A stretch of DNA of 19,122 bases. Origin: an uncultured bacterium. GTDB lineage: Bacteria > Planctomycetota > UBA1135 > GCA-002686595. Positions 17,310 through 19,122 of the stretch are shown piece after piece. A program made the position numbers and the translations under genes. Below the pieces are notes generated by a model. That model saw only the letters and a program-made list of their open reading frames with translations, was not told the origin of the DNA and made no database searches. Each line of letters starts with the position of its first letter. Position 1 is the stretch's first letter. Where the stretch lies: assembly GCA_913058555.1 (NCBI GenBank), contig CAJXRJ010000048.1:1-19122 (forward strand). Direction: 5' to 3'.

Positions 17310-18476
17310 TCACAAACCGGGCTTCTGGCGCCCCAGGGCGGCACATTCTGACCGGTGATGCTCCACGGCGGCCTTGACCTGATCCATGGAGTCCCCGCCG
17401 TACTTGTCGAGGAACACCTCCGCGAGGACGAGGGCCACCATGGCCTCCCCCACCACGCTGCATGCGGGCACCGAAGTCACGTCGGACCGCTGGTAGGTGG
17501 CGCGCGTGGCCTCCCCCGTGTGGAGGTCGACCGTGGGCATCCCAATTCGTATGGACGGGATGGGCTTCATGGCCGCCCGGAGAACGATGGGCTCGCCGGT
17601 CGTCATGCCGCCCTCGAGGCCCCCAGCGCGGTTGCTCTCCCGTGAGAAGGCAGACGGCTCGCCGTCGACGGACGGCACGATCGGGTCGTGGACCTCGCTC
17701 CCCCGGCGCCGCGCCACCTCGAAGCCGATCCCCACTTCGACGCCTTTAATGGCGGGGATCGAGAACAAGGCGCCGCCCAGGAGCCCCGTGAGCCGCTCCT
17801 GGGCGCTCGAGGAACTCCCAAGCCCGGGCGGGCACCCGGTGGCCCGGACCTCAAAGGTCCCGCCGAGGCTGTCCTGGGCCTTCTTTGTCTCGTCCACGAG
17901 GTCTCGCATGGCCTGGTCGGCCCCGGGGTCGAGGCTGAGGAAGCCTGAGCTAGCCCGGATAGCCGCCCGCTCCTCCCCCGCCACATCCCAGGCGTCTGGC
18001 CGGCACTCGAGGCCCCCCAGGGACGTGAGAAAGCCAAAAACCTCCACGCCAAAGGCCTCGAGGACCTGCCTGGCGATCCCCGCGGCCGCCACGCGCGCCG
18101 CCGTCTCCCGGGCGCTCGCGCGCTCCAAGACGGCTCTGGGGTCCCTGTGCCCCCACTTCTGGCAGCCCGCAAGATCCGCATGTCCGGGCCGGGGATTCGT
18201 CGGGGTGGGCAACTTCTCGATCACCGCATCCTTGTTCCTGACGGCAAAAGCGATCGGCCCGCCAATCGTGAGCCCCCCCTTCCAGCCCGAGAGGATCTCC
18301 ACTCGATCGGTCTCAATGCGCATGCGGCCGCCGCGGCCGTAGCCGAGCTGGCGCCTCGCGAGTTCTTCGTCAATTCGCCCGACGTCGAGCGCCAAGCCTG
18401 CCGGAATGCCCTCCACGATGCCGATCAAGGTCGGCCCGTGGCTTTCACCGGCGGTTCGCCATTGGAGTTTCGTCAC
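17310..18476 (-). CDS. aroC: Chorismate synthase
   Basis: This enzyme converts 5-enolpyruvylshikimate-3-phosphate to chorismate with reduced FMN, the last step of the shikimate pathway to aromatic amino acids, folates and quinones. The 388-residue protein matches the long Bacillus-type form. GESHG is at 10-14 and GHAD at 98-101; H13 and H99 align with the two catalytic histidines. 'ERASARETAARVA' is at 118-130, and later 'AGGLEGGMTTGEPIV' and 'MKPIPSI' complete the signature set. The start is GTG at 18476; it is chosen because only a few residues precede the conserved TAGESHG. No clear Shine-Dalgarno sequence is seen. The response-regulator gene ends 26 bp upstream, so the two may be co-transcribed. 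Confidence 0.97.
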   Translation of the reverse strand: MTKLQWRTAGESHGPTLIGIVEGIPAGLALDVGRIDEELARRQLGYGRGGRMRIETDRVEILSGWKGGLTIGGPIAFAVRNKDAVIEKLPTPTNPRPGHADLAGCQKWGHRDPRAVLERASARETAARVAAAGIARQVLEAFGVEVFGFLTSLGGLECRPDAWDVAGEERAAIRASSGFLSLDPGADQAMRDLVDETKKAQDSLGGTFEVRATGCPPGLGSSSSAQERLTGLLGGALFSIPAIKGVEVGIGFEVARRRGSEVHDPIVPSVDGEPSAFSRESNRAGGLEGGMTTGEPIVLRAAMKPIPSIRIGMPTVDLHTGEATRATYQRSDVTSVPACSVVGEAMVALVLAEVFLDKYGGDSMDQVKAAVEHHRSECAALGRQKPGL

Positions 18477-18502
18477 GGCGGGAGAGTAACCGCTCCGGGG
18501 CC

Positions 18503-19069
18503 TCAGGACCCGGTGATCTCGATCCAGCCGTCGTCATCGTCATCGTCGTCGCCGTCGTCGACTGAGGTCTGGTCCTCGCCCTGATCGGTATCCACAGGCC
18601 CGGCCTCCACCTCGGGCTGTGCCAGCGGCTCCACCGAAGGCGTCACCTCTACCCCAGGACTGACCGGCGGGGCGGGCACTTCTGACTTCTCGCGCTGGAC
18701 CTCGTCCCGCCGGCTCAAGCAGCTCCGAACCTTCTCCTCGAGGAGGGGGAACTCAAACGGCTTCGGCAAGGTATCGAGGACCTCCGGGACGGCCATGATG
18801 GCCGCCCTCACGGTGGTATCCAGATAGCCCGAGACCACCAGCGTCGGGGGTAAGATCCCCTCCGACGACAGGAGCGGCAGCTGGTCCACCGCTGACTCGG
18901 TGCCGAGGTCGACGTCCGAGATCAATAGGTCTGGCCGGGCCTCCGCCAGTCGCTCACGGGCCTCCGCGAACGAGTGGGCCACCCGAATCGAGAAGCCCCT
19001 CTCTCCGAGGAACCAGGAGAGCAGCTCAACGATCCGCTCGTCGTTATCCAAAAGCAGCAGGTCGGCCAT
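18503..19069 (-). CDS. Receiver-domain response regulator with acidic C-terminal tail
   Basis: The N-terminal ~120 residues form a CheY-like receiver: the acidic pocket near D8-N9-D10-E11, the phosphoacceptor D52 ('DLLISDVDLG'), S80 in place of the usual Thr/Ser switch residue, and K103 in 'LPKPF'. Helix alignment suggests the second pocket acid is Asn (N9). There is no DNA-binding or enzymatic output domain. Instead residues ~121-170 are a Pro/Glu/Val-rich linker, followed by a run of ten or so Asp and the end GWIEITGS. The stand-alone design suggests a phosphorelay intermediate or protein-protein adaptor. Its histidine kinase is not in the window. The start at 19069 has no good Shine-Dalgarno sequence (GGAGG lies 18 nt away). 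Confidence 0.85.
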   Translation of the reverse strand: MADLLLLDNDERIVELLSWFLGERGFSIRVAHSFAEARERLAEARPDLLISDVDLGTESAVDQLPLLSSEGILPPTLVVSGYLDTTVRAAIMAVPEVLDTLPKPFEFPLLEEKVRSCLSRRDEVQREKSEVPAPPVSPGVEVTPSVEPLAQPEVEAGPVDTDQGEDQTSVDDGDDDDDDDGWIEITGS

Positions 19070-19122
19070 GGGGTGCAGGGTATCGAACCTCCGGGAATCG
19101 CCCCTGAGGATTGCCTGTGTAT

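Noticed and set aside
18520..18565. Trinucleotide repeat (GTC/ATC) as a microsatellite
   Set aside because: It is simply the codons of the Asp run in the response-regulator tail.

Overview
The window is a high-GC bacterial chromosome segment with almost every gene on the minus strand. Read in the direction of transcription (right to left) it runs: response regulator, aroC, tRNA-Thr(UGU), tRNA-Tyr(GUA), tRNA-Gly(UCC), tRNA-Thr(GGU), tuf, rpmG, secE, nusG, rplK, rplA, rplJ, rplL, rpoB, rpoC, rpsL, rpsG. This is the conserved tuf-secE-nusG-rplKAJL-rpoBC-str block that makes translation and transcription machinery. The long SecE with an N-terminal 'DQGRMARMATFW', the NusG N-terminus, and the RpoB 'SELSQVVDQANPL' cluster recall Planctomycetota. 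That assignment is from memory only and needs a tree.

Right end (17310-19122): a receiver-domain protein with a Pro/Glu linker and a poly-Asp tail sits 26 bp upstream of chorismate synthase (GTG start). A short hairpin plus U-run follows aroC. Directly after it comes a strong sigma70-type promoter (TTGACC-16 bp-TATTCT, GC-rich discriminator) that should start the tRNA-tuf transcript. The four tRNA genes encode CCA and are separated by long spacers (179-306 bp), some of them strongly structured.

Middle (10641-15826): tuf, a 52-codon rpmG (short ORF, four paired Cys), a three-helix secE, nusG, rplK, rplA, rplJ, rplL. rplK-rplA-rplJ are almost contiguous (5 and 4 bp gaps), with GGAGG Shine-Dalgarno sequences lying inside the end of the upstream gene. 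An 829-bp spacer dense in hairpins then separates rplL from rpoB. It contains an 18-bp perfect palindrome followed by a U-run, which resembles an intrinsic terminator or attenuator.

Left end (1-9811): rpoB, rpoC (with an Ala/Pro-rich and acidic C-terminal tail), then a second strong promoter (TTGACC-16 bp-TACACT) whose predicted transcript opens with a composite stem-loop ahead of rpsL and rpsG. The window starts in a perfect 55-bp direct repeat (67-bp period) that duplicates the 3' end of rpsG; this may be a real tandem repeat or a contig-end effect.

The protein genes are ordinary core genes. The less explained signals lie in the non-coding DNA: the rplL-rpoB structured spacer with a possible signal-peptide ORF overlapping the rpoB start, the rpsL leader, hairpins between tRNA genes, and a recurring C-rich CTCCGAACC-like element in place of a Shine-Dalgarno sequence before several genes.
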